A stretch of DNA of 64,000 bases from Sulfurimonas xiamenensis (GTDB lineage: Bacteria; Campylobacterota; Campylobacteria; Campylobacterales; Sulfurimonadaceae), in contig NZ_CP041166.1 of the NCBI RefSeq assembly GCF_009258045.1, positions 1,178,001 to 1,242,000 on the forward strand. Reading direction: 5' to 3'. Of this stretch, positions 45,244-53,937 are shown one piece after another; the first letter of the stretch is position 1, and every line of letters begins with the position of its first letter. The notes under the pieces are model-generated. The model was not told the origin of the DNA. It saw only the letters and a program-made list of their open reading frames with translations, and did not search any database. The translations under genes were made by a program, and so were the position numbers.

Positions 45244-46481
45244 GTTTCTCCCAAAGCTCTCTTCTCTATTTTCTGCACATCAACACCAAGCTCTTTTAAT
45301 CGTTCTAAAACAGGAGGATGAGTATAATGAAAAAAGATATAAAGCGGATGAGAAAGCGGAAAACTTTTGTTTTCATTTACAAGTTTTTTAAGAGCATTTG
45401 CCAGCTCCAGAGCTCCACCGCTTCCTCCAAGTTCACTTCCTGTTTTATCCGCTTCATACTCATTGTGTCTGCTTACTATTCCCATAATAGGCATCATTAA
45501 AAATCCTAAAATCGGCATAAAAAGAAGCAAAAGAATCATAACTGAATAAGGAGCTTGATTGATTCCCAACTCCGCATAAAGAGAAGGCGGTAGATTTCCA
45601 AAAAGAGCAAACATCCCAAAAAGCATTCCACCCACAAGAGCTATGTTTTTATAGATATCTCCATGTGCAAAATGACCCAGTTCATGCCCCAATACAGCCA
45701 ACAGCTCTTTTGTAGTCAGTTTTTCTATAAGCGTGTCAAAAAGAACAACTCTTTTTGCTTTTCCAAAACCGCCAAAATAGGCGTTAAGTCTGGCATCTCT
45801 TTTGCTTGCATCGCTTACAAATACGCCAGAACTAACAAAACCCGTCTTTTGCATCAATCTTTTTATCTCATCATCAAGTGCTTCATCTTGAAGCGGAGTC
45901 AGCTTGTCAAAAAACATAGCTCTAAAAGTAGGATAAAGCATATTTATCAAAATTACAACAGCAAATATAAAAAGAAAGCTCCATAGCCACCAAAGAGTAA
46001 AACTTGAAATAATCTCATATATTCCCCACACTACAAGCGAACCAAAGATAAGAGTAGCTGCAAATGAGATAAGAGTATCTTTTATCCACTGGGTCAAGCT
46101 TGATTTGTTAAAACCAAACTTCTCATCCAAAACAAATTTTTCATAATATCCAAACGGCAAAGAGATAATAGAGTTTATAACCAAAAAACCCATAACAATA
46201 ACGATATTTAAAAGCGCTTCATTTTCAAAGTTGATATTTTGCTCTAAAAGCTTCACTCCAAAACCTATCCAAAAAATAAAGATAATATAATCTATAAACA
46301 TACTTACAATGCTCATCTTCTCTTTTGCAACACTATAATTTCCTGCTTTTATAAAGTCACTCTCCAAAAGAAGAACTGCTTCGCCTCTTTTTGCTTGATT
46401 TATATAACCTATCTGCATAACACTTGTATAGATTGAGACAAGAGCAAAAATAGTATAAATTGCTATAATAGTCATTAACAT
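45225..46481 (-). CDS. M48 (Ste24-like) membrane metallopeptidase
   Basis: A 418-residue integral membrane zinc protease: an N-terminal CAAX-protease-type membrane domain of about five TM helices, the zinc motif HELGHFAHGD (~275-285) and a downstream Glu in HNEYEADKTG. Homologs remove C-terminal or damaged segments in membrane protein quality control. First gene of the leftward unit with prmC. Confidence 0.92.
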   Translation of the reverse strand: MLMTIIAIYTIFALVSIYTSVMQIGYINQAKRGEAVLLLESDFIKAGNYSVAKEKMSIVSMFIDYIIFIFWIGFGVKLLEQNINFENEALLNIVIVMGFLVINSIISLPFGYYEKFVLDEKFGFNKSSLTQWIKDTLISFAATLIFGSLVVWGIYEIISSFTLWWLWSFLFIFAVVILINMLYPTFRAMFFDKLTPLQDEALDDEIKRLMQKTGFVSSGVFVSDASKRDARLNAYFGGFGKAKRVVLFDTLIEKLTTKELLAVLGHELGHFAHGDIYKNIALVGGMLFGMFALFGNLPPSLYAELGINQAPYSVMILLLLFMPILGFLMMPIMGIVSRHNEYEADKTGSELGGSGGALELANALKKLVNENKSFPLSHPLYIFFHYTHPPVLERLKELGVDVQKIEKRALGETCQADI

Positions 46482-46550
46482 GTAACTGCCTTAATTTTTT
46501 TGAAATTTTAACATTAGAGTACCTCTAAAAAGCTTTAATATTTTTTTTGC

Positions 46551-46556
46551 TACAAT
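46551..46556 (+). promoter_or_regulatory. Probable -10 element for the DUF502-patatin unit
   Basis: TACAAT preceded by a T-rich stretch in the 111-base divergent gap between the M48 and DUF502 genes, 37 bases upstream of ATG 46593. T-rich tracts upstream of the -10 are typical of Campylobacterota promoters. Confidence 0.45.
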
Positions 46557-46592
46557 CTTTTAAATCTTATACCAAATTATAAAGAGGAATTT

Positions 46593-47201
46593 ATGAAAAC
46601 CTTTCTAAACGGACTTGGTCTTATACTCCCAACAGCCTTGGTGTTATATATACTTATCTGGATATTAAAAACTACAGAGAATTTTTTTGGAGAAGTGATT
46701 TTATTTGTACTTCCAAAGCAGTACTATATAACAGGTTTAGGGTTAATAGCCGGAATTATGATAGTTTTTCTTGTAGGCTTATTGTTGAAATTTTGGATTG
46801 TACAAAAGATTAGAGACTTTTTTGAAACACTTATAGACAAAATGCCGCTTGTAAACACTCTATACGGTGCGATAAAAGATTTTTTCAACTTCTTTTCAAA
46901 CCTAAAAAACAAAGAGAACGACATTGTTGTTCTTGTTTCTCTTGGAGCACTTGATGCAAAAATCATGGGCTTTATCACCTCAAGAGATTTAGAGAGATTT
47001 AAATTTTTAGATATGGAAGAACCGGTAGTCGTCTATTTTCAAATGAGTTATCAGGTGGGCGGTTACTCCCTTTTTATTCCAAAAAAAAATATAACTTTTA
47101 TTGATATAAAAACAGAAGATGCCCTTGGATTTATAATGACGGCCGGAATATCAAGCAGTAGAAAATATGATAAAAAAGAAAATAAAAATGAACAATCTTA
47201 A
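46593..47201 (+). CDS. DUF502 membrane protein
   Basis: A 202-residue protein with two N-terminal TM helices (FLNGLGLILPTALVLYILIWILK and GLGLIAGIMIVFLVGLLL) and a soluble beta-rich C-terminal part containing PLVNTLYGAIKDFFNF, the family signature. No biochemical function is established. It overlaps the patatin gene by 14 bases. Confidence 0.88.
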   Translation: MKTFLNGLGLILPTALVLYILIWILKTTENFFGEVILFVLPKQYYITGLGLIAGIMIVFLVGLLLKFWIVQKIRDFFETLIDKMPLVNTLYGAIKDFFNFFSNLKNKENDIVVLVSLGALDAKIMGFITSRDLERFKFLDMEEPVVVYFQMSYQVGGYSLFIPKKNITFIDIKTEDALGFIMTAGISSSRKYDKKENKNEQS

Positions 47202-47949
47202 AGATAAAAAAGTAGGTTTGGCTTTAGGCGGAGGAGCTGTTTTGGGTGCTGTGCATGTAGGTGTATTAAAAGCATTTGAAGAGTTTGAAGTTGATATAAA
47301 AGCCATAAGCGGCACAAGCGCAGGTGCTATTGTTGCAGCACTCTATGCATTTGGAAAGAGTGCTGAGGAGATAGAAAAGATTGTTATTGAATTTGAGTGG
47401 AAAAAATTATCATCTCTTACACTCTCAAAATATGGACTGCTCTCAAATGAAAAAATAGGTGAAATTATAAAACATAACATTGGTGATAAAGAATTTAAAG
47501 ATGCAAATATTCCATTAGAAATGATAGCTACGGATATTACAACAGGAGATAAGATTATCTTAAACAAGGGGCGTGTAGCAGATGCTGTGATTGCGAGTAC
47601 ATGTATTCCAGGAATTTTTATACCTGTTGAGATTGAGGGTAGATTCTTGGTTGATGGAGGAGTTGTAGAAAATGTTCCGCTAAGCTGTCTAAAAAACAAA
47701 GATATTGATTTTACTATTGGTGTAGATCTTGTTCCGGAGCGTTCATACAAAAAGCCGGAAAATGTAATTGAAGTTTTATATAACAGTTTTAACTTTTTGG
47801 TAAAAGCAAACAAAAAAAATCAAATCAAAGATGCAGATATTATCATAAAACCGGATCTCTCTGCTTTTAATGCCGTTGATATGTCTCAAATCAAAGATTT
47901 AATCCAAATAGGATATGATGAGACAAAAAAAATCATAAAAAATCTCTAA
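47188..47949 (+). CDS. Patatin-like phospholipase (RssA family)
   Basis: From ATG 47188 the protein has 253 residues; the ATA-type codon further upstream at 47167 is not a convincing start. It has the oxyanion loop LALGGGAVLGAVHVGV, nucleophile motif GTSAG and catalytic Asp in VDGGVVENVPL, so the Ser-Asp dyad is intact. Such enzymes release fatty acids from phospholipids or lysophospholipids. No signal peptide, so cytoplasmic or membrane-associated. The next operon (ABC-LolA-like) starts 26 bases later. Confidence 0.92.
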   Translation: MNNLKDKKVGLALGGGAVLGAVHVGVLKAFEEFEVDIKAISGTSAGAIVAALYAFGKSAEEIEKIVIEFEWKKLSSLTLSKYGLLSNEKIGEIIKHNIGDKEFKDANIPLEMIATDITTGDKIILNKGRVADAVIASTCIPGIFIPVEIEGRFLVDGGVVENVPLSCLKNKDIDFTIGVDLVPERSYKKPENVIEVLYNSFNFLVKANKKNQIKDADIIIKPDLSAFNAVDMSQIKDLIQIGYDETKKIIKNL

Positions 47950-47975
47950 ACAAAAGATTAATTTAGGAGTCAAAT

Positions 47976-48662
47976 ATGATAGTAAACCAAAATGTAAGCA
48001 AAGTTTACAAAATGGGAGAGATTGATCTAAGGGTTATAAAAAATCTTAATCTTACCATAGAGTATGGCGAATTTGTTGCCATAGTGGGTCCAAGCGGAAG
48101 CGGTAAAAGTACTGTTTTAAACCTTATAGGATGTTTGGACAAGCCCACGGAGGGCAAAATCTTTATAGATGAGACTGACATAACCAAGCTTGACACAACG
48201 GCTCTGGCAAACTTTAGAGGCGAAAATATAGGTTTCATTTTTCAAAGTTTTAACCTTATCCCCGTTCTTTCAGTCTATGAAAACATTGAGTATCCGCTTA
48301 TCATGATTCAAAATCTGCCACAAGATGAGCGGCATAAAAGAATCATGAAGCTTTTAGAAGATGTGGATATGCTTGACCAAAAGGAGAAGTTTCCAGACCA
48401 GCTATCAGGCGGGCAGCGCCAGCGCGTCGCCATTGCAAGAGCGCTTGTCACAAACCCAAAAATTGTTTTTGCCGATGAGCCTACTGCAAATCTCGATACC
48501 AAAACATCAAACCAGATAATCACACTTATGAGAAATATTCAGCGCGAGTTTAACACCACTTTTATCTTTGCAACCCACGATGAGAAGATTGTCAACGAAG
48601 TAGACAGGATCATAACTCTTGTAGATGGCGAGATCGTAGGCGACAAAAAGGTTGCATCATGA
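47976..48662 (+). CDS. LolD/MacB-type ABC ATPase
   Basis: A 228-residue ATPase with Walker A GPSGSGKST, signature LSGGQRQRVAIARA, Walker B IVFADEPT and switch His in FATHD. It ends with an ATGA overlap into the permease. With the permease and LolA-like protein downstream it forms a lipoprotein- or lipid-export set. Confidence 0.93.
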   Translation: MIVNQNVSKVYKMGEIDLRVIKNLNLTIEYGEFVAIVGPSGSGKSTVLNLIGCLDKPTEGKIFIDETDITKLDTTALANFRGENIGFIFQSFNLIPVLSVYENIEYPLIMIQNLPQDERHKRIMKLLEDVDMLDQKEKFPDQLSGGQRQRVAIARALVTNPKIVFADEPTANLDTKTSNQIITLMRNIQREFNTTFIFATHDEKIVNEVDRIITLVDGEIVGDKKVAS

Positions 48663-49897
48663 AAAATATTATAAAAATATCATTTAGAAATCTTACAAGA
48701 AGCTCAAGAAGAACCATTCTTACCGCCAGCCTCATCACAATTGGCGTTATCTTTGTTTTAGTATATGCGGCACTCTCTGGTAGTTTCAAATCTTACATGG
48801 TCGCTCAGATTACCGACTCCATGATGGGGCACATCCAGATACATAAAAAGGGATATGTAGAGTCAATAGACAATCTCCCGCTTGATAAAAACCTAAACAA
48901 AAAGCAGTTGGAACAGATAACAAAACTTTTAGATGAAAACCCCTATGTTCAGGACTATACATTTCGCCTAAAACTCGGCGCCATGTTCTCCAACTACATC
49001 TCATCTACCAGTATAAGACTAAACGCGATCGAGCCAAAAAGAGAGACAAGCACACTTCCTCTTTTTACTTCGCGTGTCACGGGAGAAGATCCAGCAAATT
49101 TAAAAGAAAGTTCGCTCATAGTTCCTGATATCTTGGCAAAAGGGATGGATGTCAAAGTCGGTGACACAGTTGTTTTAGTGGCGACGAATGAGAAAGGCTC
49201 GGTCAACGGGCTTAATTTCAGAGTATCGGCGACACTTGAGTCTATCAGCGGTCCTGGTGGGCGTGATGGCTACATTCATATAAATGACGCAAAAAAACTG
49301 CTCAGAATTGGGGAGATGCAGATAAGCGAGATTGTTATCCGCCTAAAGAATGTAGATAACCTGCAAAAAGCACTAAAACTCTTAGAGCCGCTAAAACTTA
49401 TAAAAAACCAAAAAGATAAACCCGTTTTTGAGATTCACAGTTGGGAGAAACTAAGCCCATTTTACAACATAGTAAAGATGCTTGATATCATGGATATATC
49501 CATCAAAATTATTCTTATCTCAATTGTTCTTATCTCCATTTTAAATGTAATGGTTATGAGTGTTTATGAGCGCATAAAAGAGATAGGCACGATTGCAGCG
49601 ATGGGAACGACTCCTTCGACTATTACCAAGCTCTTTTTAGCCGAAGGTCTGATGCTTGGAATTTTTGGAACCACAATCGGTGCCGTGTTCTCTTACATTA
49701 TTATTTTTATTATAAACGGCATCGGCATAACATTTTCGTTTGGACGCCAAGACGGGCTGCTTCTTACCCCTACTTTGGAAATTGGCGAAGTAGCTCTTGT
49801 TAGCCTTATAGTTATTATAATTTCACTTATTGCATCCATCTCACCCGCAAGAAAAGCTGCAAAGCTAAACCCGGTAGATGCTCTAAGACAAAACTAG
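48659..49897 (+). CDS. LolC/E-like FtsX-type permease
   Basis: A 412-residue protein: TM1 (~20-42), a periplasmic MacB_PCD-like domain (~45-270) and three C-terminal TM helices with VYERIKEIGTIAAMGTTPSTI as coupling motif. It lies between the ATPase (4-base overlap) and the LolA-like protein (9-base gap). The region is visibly richer in G+C than the nos island. Confidence 0.91.
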   Translation: MKNIIKISFRNLTRSSRRTILTASLITIGVIFVLVYAALSGSFKSYMVAQITDSMMGHIQIHKKGYVESIDNLPLDKNLNKKQLEQITKLLDENPYVQDYTFRLKLGAMFSNYISSTSIRLNAIEPKRETSTLPLFTSRVTGEDPANLKESSLIVPDILAKGMDVKVGDTVVLVATNEKGSVNGLNFRVSATLESISGPGGRDGYIHINDAKKLLRIGEMQISEIVIRLKNVDNLQKALKLLEPLKLIKNQKDKPVFEIHSWEKLSPFYNIVKMLDIMDISIKIILISIVLISILNVMVMSVYERIKEIGTIAAMGTTPSTITKLFLAEGLMLGIFGTTIGAVFSYIIIFIINGIGITFSFGRQDGLLLTPTLEIGEVALVSLIVIIISLIASISPARKAAKLNPVDALRQN

Positions 49898-49906
49898 GAA
49901 GATAAA

Positions 49907-50620
49907 ATGAAAATAACCGCTCTTTTACTCACGCTCTCTCTTATGTTAAGTGCAGAGAATATTCTTGAAGATATTGACAGAAAACTAACCCCCGTTTCGG
50001 CGCAGATGTACAAAAAGCTTATAAATATAGAGCCTGACGGTTCAAAAAAGGAATTTTTGCTTTTTCAGGCGAAAAAAGACAAGGACAAGATGATCTCGCT
50101 ATTTTTGGAACCTGAGAGCGACAAAGGGCGTGCAACGCTTCGTCTGGGAGATAATATGTGGCTCTACATCCCAAATGTCGGCAAGCCTCTTCGCATAACA
50201 TCAATGCAGTCGGTAGTTGGCGGAGTATTTAACAATGCAGACATTATGAGGCTGGATTTTAGCACGGAGTATGATGTTACTTCTTCAAAGGACATGAAAG
50301 AGTATCTAGAACTTGAGCTAAAAGCAAAAAATGACACGGTCTCTTACGACAAGCTCATTATGCAAGTGGATAAAAAACACCTGACACCTATCCAGATCGA
50401 GTGTTACACCTCAACGGGTATGCTTATCAAAACACTCTACTATAAAGAGCCAAAAGATTTTGGAGACAACATTATCCGCCCTGCTGTGGTAGAGACCGAG
50501 TCGCCGATGTATAAAGGTTACAAGTCGGTTATGATCTATGGAAAGATATCGCCAAAAGAGTTTGCTGATGAAGCCTTCACGCTTGATAACCTCTCAAAAG
50601 CATCAGATCTTAGACGATAA
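49907..50620 (+). CDS. LolA-like outer-membrane lipoprotein-sorting protein
   Basis: A 237-residue protein with a short Sec signal (MKITALLLTLSLMLSA) and the open beta-barrel pattern of the lipoprotein-sorting family (MWLYIPNVGKPLRITSMQSVVGGVFNNADIMRLDFSTEYDV). It likely receives a lipidated or lipid substrate from the ABC complex and carries it across the periplasm. It is not the canonical LolA, which is usually encoded apart. Confidence 0.85.
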   Translation: MKITALLLTLSLMLSAENILEDIDRKLTPVSAQMYKKLINIEPDGSKKEFLLFQAKKDKDKMISLFLEPESDKGRATLRLGDNMWLYIPNVGKPLRITSMQSVVGGVFNNADIMRLDFSTEYDVTSSKDMKEYLELELKAKNDTVSYDKLIMQVDKKHLTPIQIECYTSTGMLIKTLYYKEPKDFGDNIIRPAVVETESPMYKGYKSVMIYGKISPKEFADEAFTLDNLSKASDLRR

Positions 50621-50626
50621 AACAGC

Positions 50627-51754
50627 ATGTTTAAAGCGCTTCTGCTCATCTCTCTTGCCGCAACAATAGCAATAGCAGATGAGTACAGTTTTGATATGGA
50701 CAACATTGAACCAAAGTCCTATGAGTATGGCGGTTATCTAAGAGCAGATAACAAAACACAAAGGTTAAGAGAGCAAGAAGATAGGTATCAAGACCTGCTC
50801 AGAGTGGAGGGATTGCTTGATTTTAGCTACTTCTACGACATCTTTACCTTTAAAGCTAACGGAGTCGCGACTTACGAGTATATCCACAACAAGATTGCCC
50901 AAACAGAGTCTCATTTTAATGAGCTATATGTCGATGCAAAATTAAATGTCAATCACTCTTTTTTAGTTGGCAAAAAATCTCTTATGTGGGGCAAAGGGTA
51001 CTTTTTTAACCCTGTCGCTTTTCTTGATAGAAAAAAAGACCCGACAGACCCGACGGTTGCCAGAGAGGGGTTTATTCTCACAAAATATGGCTATAACAAA
51101 AGCTTTAGCAGCTCTTTAAAGAACCTAACGCTTGATCTTGTCTACTTAAAAGCCGATGAAAATATTAATAATGACTACTCCCTTCTAAATACAAATGAAA
51201 AAGCATCAGACAACTTTGCCGCAAAGTTATATCTGCTTTGGTATGACACCGATATTGACTTCATCTATAACTACTCCGATAAAGCAAAGGAAAAAATCGG
51301 AGTTGATTTCTCCAAAAACATAGATATCAATTTCGAGGTTCACGGCGAGTATGCAAAGGTGTTAAACGATGGATATTCTTACCTCTTGGGAGTTAGATAT
51401 CTGACTGATTTTGAACTCACAATCATCAGCGAATATCTATACCAATCAGAGGGATTGACAAAAGCCGAAATAGAGACTGCAGACTATATAGCTCCATTTA
51501 TCGCAAAAGATTATGCCATCACCTCATTTACCCAAAAAGAGCCCTTTGATCTGCTCTACTTCTCGATTTACTATAAAAATATGACAAATCTTCAAGACTG
51601 CTCACAACAAAATAAAATTGGAGCAAACTATGCTTTTAAAAATAACACAGAAGTTGATCTATCTTACAATATAAACAGCGGAGGAAGTCTAAGTGAGTTT
51701 GGAAAAAAGCAGGCAAAGGATTTTGTCTGGCTTAGAATAACGCTAAACTATTAA
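50627..51754 (+). CDS. Outer-membrane beta-barrel-type protein of the LolA-like operon
   Basis: A 375-residue protein with a Sec signal (MFKALLLISLAATIAIA), many alternating aromatic/polar strands and a C-terminus ending in WLRITLNY, which fits an outer-membrane barrel with terminal aromatic residue. I do not recognise a characterised family. It starts 6 bases after the LolA-like gene and is probably the outer-membrane endpoint of that export set. Confidence 0.75.
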   Translation: MFKALLLISLAATIAIADEYSFDMDNIEPKSYEYGGYLRADNKTQRLREQEDRYQDLLRVEGLLDFSYFYDIFTFKANGVATYEYIHNKIAQTESHFNELYVDAKLNVNHSFLVGKKSLMWGKGYFFNPVAFLDRKKDPTDPTVAREGFILTKYGYNKSFSSSLKNLTLDLVYLKADENINNDYSLLNTNEKASDNFAAKLYLLWYDTDIDFIYNYSDKAKEKIGVDFSKNIDINFEVHGEYAKVLNDGYSYLLGVRYLTDFELTIISEYLYQSEGLTKAEIETADYIAPFIAKDYAITSFTQKEPFDLLYFSIYYKNMTNLQDCSQQNKIGANYAFKNNTEVDLSYNINSGGSLSEFGKKQAKDFVWLRITLNY

Positions 51755-51763
51755 AAATTATGA

Positions 51764-51769
51764 TACAAT
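51764..51769 (+). promoter_or_regulatory. Possible -10 element for the EF-hand gene
   Basis: TACAAT 32 bases upstream of ATG 51801, in the 46-base gap after the barrel gene. AAAGGAG further down serves as ribosome site. Confidence 0.35.
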
Positions 51770-51800
51770 ATTTGTAATACTAAAAAAGGAGTGTTTTATT

Positions 51801-52154
51801 ATGAGAAAGTTTACAAAAAAAATAGGATTTAGTTTTGTAGTTGCAACTGCCTTATCTCTCGTTCCTGTCAGTTTAATAGCAGAAGATGTACCTTCAACAG
51901 GTCCAATGTCTTTTTCTGCTTTTGATAAAGATAAAGACGGATTTATCAGTGAAGCCGAACACAACAGCGTTAGAGAAGCCAGACAAGAACAAAGAGCCAG
52001 TCAAAACAGAGCTATGAGAAATGTACAAAATGCGCCGAACTTTGGAGAGATAGACAGTGATAAAGACGGCAAAATAAGCAAAATGGAGTTTCTTGAAAAT
52101 CAAAACAAACAGATGCAAGAAAACAGATCCAATAAAGGCTCAAAAAACAGATAG
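51801..52154 (+). CDS. Exported EF-hand calcium-binding protein
   Basis: A 117-residue protein with a Sec signal (~1-28) and two EF-hand loops, DKDKDGFISEAE and DSDKDGKISKME, each with the canonical D-x-D-x-D-G-x-I-s-x-x-E ligands. The linker is rich in Arg, Gln and Asn. A role as a periplasmic calcium binder follows from the motifs; the target is unknown. Confidence 0.88.
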   Translation: MRKFTKKIGFSFVVATALSLVPVSLIAEDVPSTGPMSFSAFDKDKDGFISEAEHNSVREARQEQRASQNRAMRNVQNAPNFGEIDSDKDGKISKMEFLENQNKQMQENRSNKGSKNR

Positions 52155-52445
52155 CTACAAAATATAGTCAACCACTTTTGACTCCAGTGTCATAGATTTT
52201 ATAAGCTCTACTACTTTTAAATGCTCTGGATGGATAGCGTAAGAAGCTAAGTCTTCTTTTGTCTCAAAGGTGGAGTAGAGCGAAAGGTCAAACGCACGAT
52301 CGGAGTCGGTAAAATTCACACCTACTTCTATCGATTTCAACTCAGGAATCAACTTAGAGAGAGAATTAAGTTTCTCTGCTACCTCTTTTATATTTGACTT
52401 CTTGTTTTCTTCTTTAAATTTAAACATAACTATATGAATTATCAT
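52155..52445 (-). CDS. Dabb (stress-responsive A/B barrel) domain protein
   Basis: A 96-residue protein matching the Dabb family: IIHIVMFKFKEE at the start, ELKSIEVGVNFTDSDRAFDLSLYSTF in the middle and YAIHPEHLKVVEL near the end. Family members are small dimeric barrels; function here is unknown. It abuts the EF-hand gene tail to tail. Confidence 0.88.
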   Translation of the reverse strand: MIIHIVMFKFKEENKKSNIKEVAEKLNSLSKLIPELKSIEVGVNFTDSDRAFDLSLYSTFETKEDLASYAIHPEHLKVVELIKSMTLESKVVDYIL

Positions 52446-52618
52446 TATAAACCTTTTAATTAAATAAATAGAATTTTAACTAAAAATAAAATATATTAAT
52501 AAATATTCTTATTTTTATTTTTTAAATATTTATTATATTGTATATTAAAAAATTTAGCATCATAATAATGCATTATTTACATATATGAAAACAGCTGTTT
52601 TTAATAAATATATGTTAT

Positions 52619-52637
52619 GATTCTGATTATCATGATT
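52619..52637 (+). promoter_or_regulatory. Fur-box-like palindrome upstream of a cytochrome c gene
   Basis: GATTCTGATTATCATGATT matches the 19-base Fur consensus at roughly 14 positions by eye, and sits 18 bases before the GTG start at 52655. The surrounding 209-base gap (52446-52654) is extremely AT-rich and holds no gene I can support. A site this close to the start would suit repression. Confidence 0.35.
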
Positions 52638-52654
52638 TATCAAAGGAGATAACT

Positions 52655-53029
52655 GTGAAAAAAATAGTAAGTTTATTTTTATTTCTTGCCTCTCTCACAA
52701 TGCTATTTGCTTCCAACGAAGCGGAAGAATTAGCTGTTGAAAAATGTGGTGGATGCCATTTAATGGGAGTTGTATCAAAAGAGAAACTAAAAAACATGAA
52801 AGCACCCCCTTACTGGGCAATTGCTAAAAAAGCTAAAGAAGCATACGCTAACAAAGAGGATAAAATAAACTATATAGTTGATTATACACTCAATCCAACG
52901 GAAGAAAAAATGCTTTTTCCTGTAGAAACAAAAAAATTGTTTGGCGTTATGCCTTCACAAGAAGGCAAAGTTACAGAAGATGAGATTAAACTAATCGCCG
53001 AATATATCCTAGAAAACAAAACCTTTTAA
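52655..53029 (+). CDS. Small monoheme cytochrome c
   Basis: A 124-residue exported protein (Sec signal MKKIVSLFLFLASLTMLFAS) with heme motif CGGCH at ~34-38, a Met-rich segment (LMGV, KNMKAPPYWAIAK) and a late Met in FGVMPSQEGKV as likely axial ligand. It starts with GTG, helped by AAAGGAG. It is monocistronic, with both a Fur-like box and an end hairpin of its own. Confidence 0.9.
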   Translation: MKKIVSLFLFLASLTMLFASNEAEELAVEKCGGCHLMGVVSKEKLKNMKAPPYWAIAKKAKEAYANKEDKINYIVDYTLNPTEEKMLFPVETKKLFGVMPSQEGKVTEDEIKLIAEYILENKTF

Positions 53030-53050
53030 CAGTCATTTTTTGACTGTTAA
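53026..53050. terminator. Bidirectional hairpin terminator between cytochrome c and gpsA
   Basis: A perfect 10-bp stem (TTAACAGTCA at 53026-53035, TGACTGTTAA at 53041-53050) with a five-T loop. The TAA stops of both converging genes lie inside the stem. Confidence 0.7.
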
Positions 53051-53937
53051 CTTGCCAAAAAATTACTTAAGCTGACATGAGGGTCTGTACCTTCTAACAT
53101 ATTGTAAACTTCCTTTGCAATAGGAAGATAAAGATCTTTTTTCTTTGCTATTTCATAAAGCGCATAAGTAGTTCCGATTCCCTCAGCGACTTCTCCAAGC
53201 TCTTTTACTATCTCTTCTTTAGATTTGCCTTCTGCTATGCCGAGTCCTACGCGAAAATTTCTACTCATTATGGACGATGCTGTTAAAAAAAGATCCCCTG
53301 CTCCGCTAAGTCCTATAAAGGTTTCATCCTTTGCGCCATACTCTTTTGCAAATCTATGCATCTCAACCAAACCTCTGGATATAAGAGATGCTGAAGCATT
53401 TTTGCCAAGATTTAAGCCTTCACATATACCAGCAGCTATAGCTATTACATTTTTATATGCTCCTGCAATTTCGGCACCAACTACATCTGTAGATGTATAT
53501 GTCTTTATAAAAGATGGAAAAAAGGAAGCAAATGCAGCACTAAGCTTTTCATTTTTAGAGTTAATCACAAGAGCAGTCGGTAAAGATTTTATAACTTCTG
53601 CTGCAAATGAGGGACCTGAAAGAAAAGCTATATTTTCATTTGGAACATATTTTGCATATATTTCATTTAAAAATCTTCCTGTTGTTGCCTCTATACCTTT
53701 GGATGCAACCAATATTTTTTGATTGTTATATTTAAAATTTTCTTCCAGCCAAGATGATATCTGTTGTGCAGGAATAGCAATAACAAGATACTCTAATTTT
53801 AAAATCTCTTCAAGCGAAATAAAATTTTTAATATCCCTGGGTGTTCTTGAAGTGATATAGACTTCGCATTTTTCACTTAAAGCAAATGCAAGCGCACTCC
53901 CCCATTTTCCGGCTCCGATAACCCCTATTTTAGTCAT
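53047..53937 (-). CDS. gpsA: Glycerol-3-phosphate dehydrogenase [NAD(P)+]
   Basis: A 296-residue enzyme reducing dihydroxyacetone phosphate to glycerol-3-phosphate for phospholipid synthesis. Rossmann motif GVIGAGKWGSALAFAL, substrate-site SGPSFAAEV, the catalytic Lys region GAYKNVIAIAAGICEGL and GLSGAGDLFLTASS are all present. Its ATG overlaps the upstream KTN gene stop as ATGA. Confidence 0.96.
   Translation of the reverse strand: MTKIGVIGAGKWGSALAFALSEKCEVYITSRTPRDIKNFISLEEILKLEYLVIAIPAQQISSWLEENFKYNNQKILVASKGIEATTGRFLNEIYAKYVPNENIAFLSGPSFAAEVIKSLPTALVINSKNEKLSAAFASFFPSFIKTYTSTDVVGAEIAGAYKNVIAIAAGICEGLNLGKNASASLISRGLVEMHRFAKEYGAKDETFIGLSGAGDLFLTASSIMSRNFRVGLGIAEGKSKEEIVKELGEVAEGIGTTYALYEIAKKKDLYLPIAKEVYNMLEGTDPHVSLSNFLAS

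Noticed and set aside
47343..47813. 156-codon leftward open frame inside the patatin gene
   Set aside because: Antisense to conserved catalytic motifs of the patatin gene; no independent support.
52446..52654. Very AT-rich 209-base gap as a possible origin or small RNA
   Set aside because: No DnaA-box cluster, no clear promoter-terminator pair and no repeats; only the Fur-like palindrome is noteworthy.
53225..53722. 165-codon rightward open frame inside gpsA
   Set aside because: Antisense to conserved GpsA motifs; no signal, domain or ribosome site of its own.
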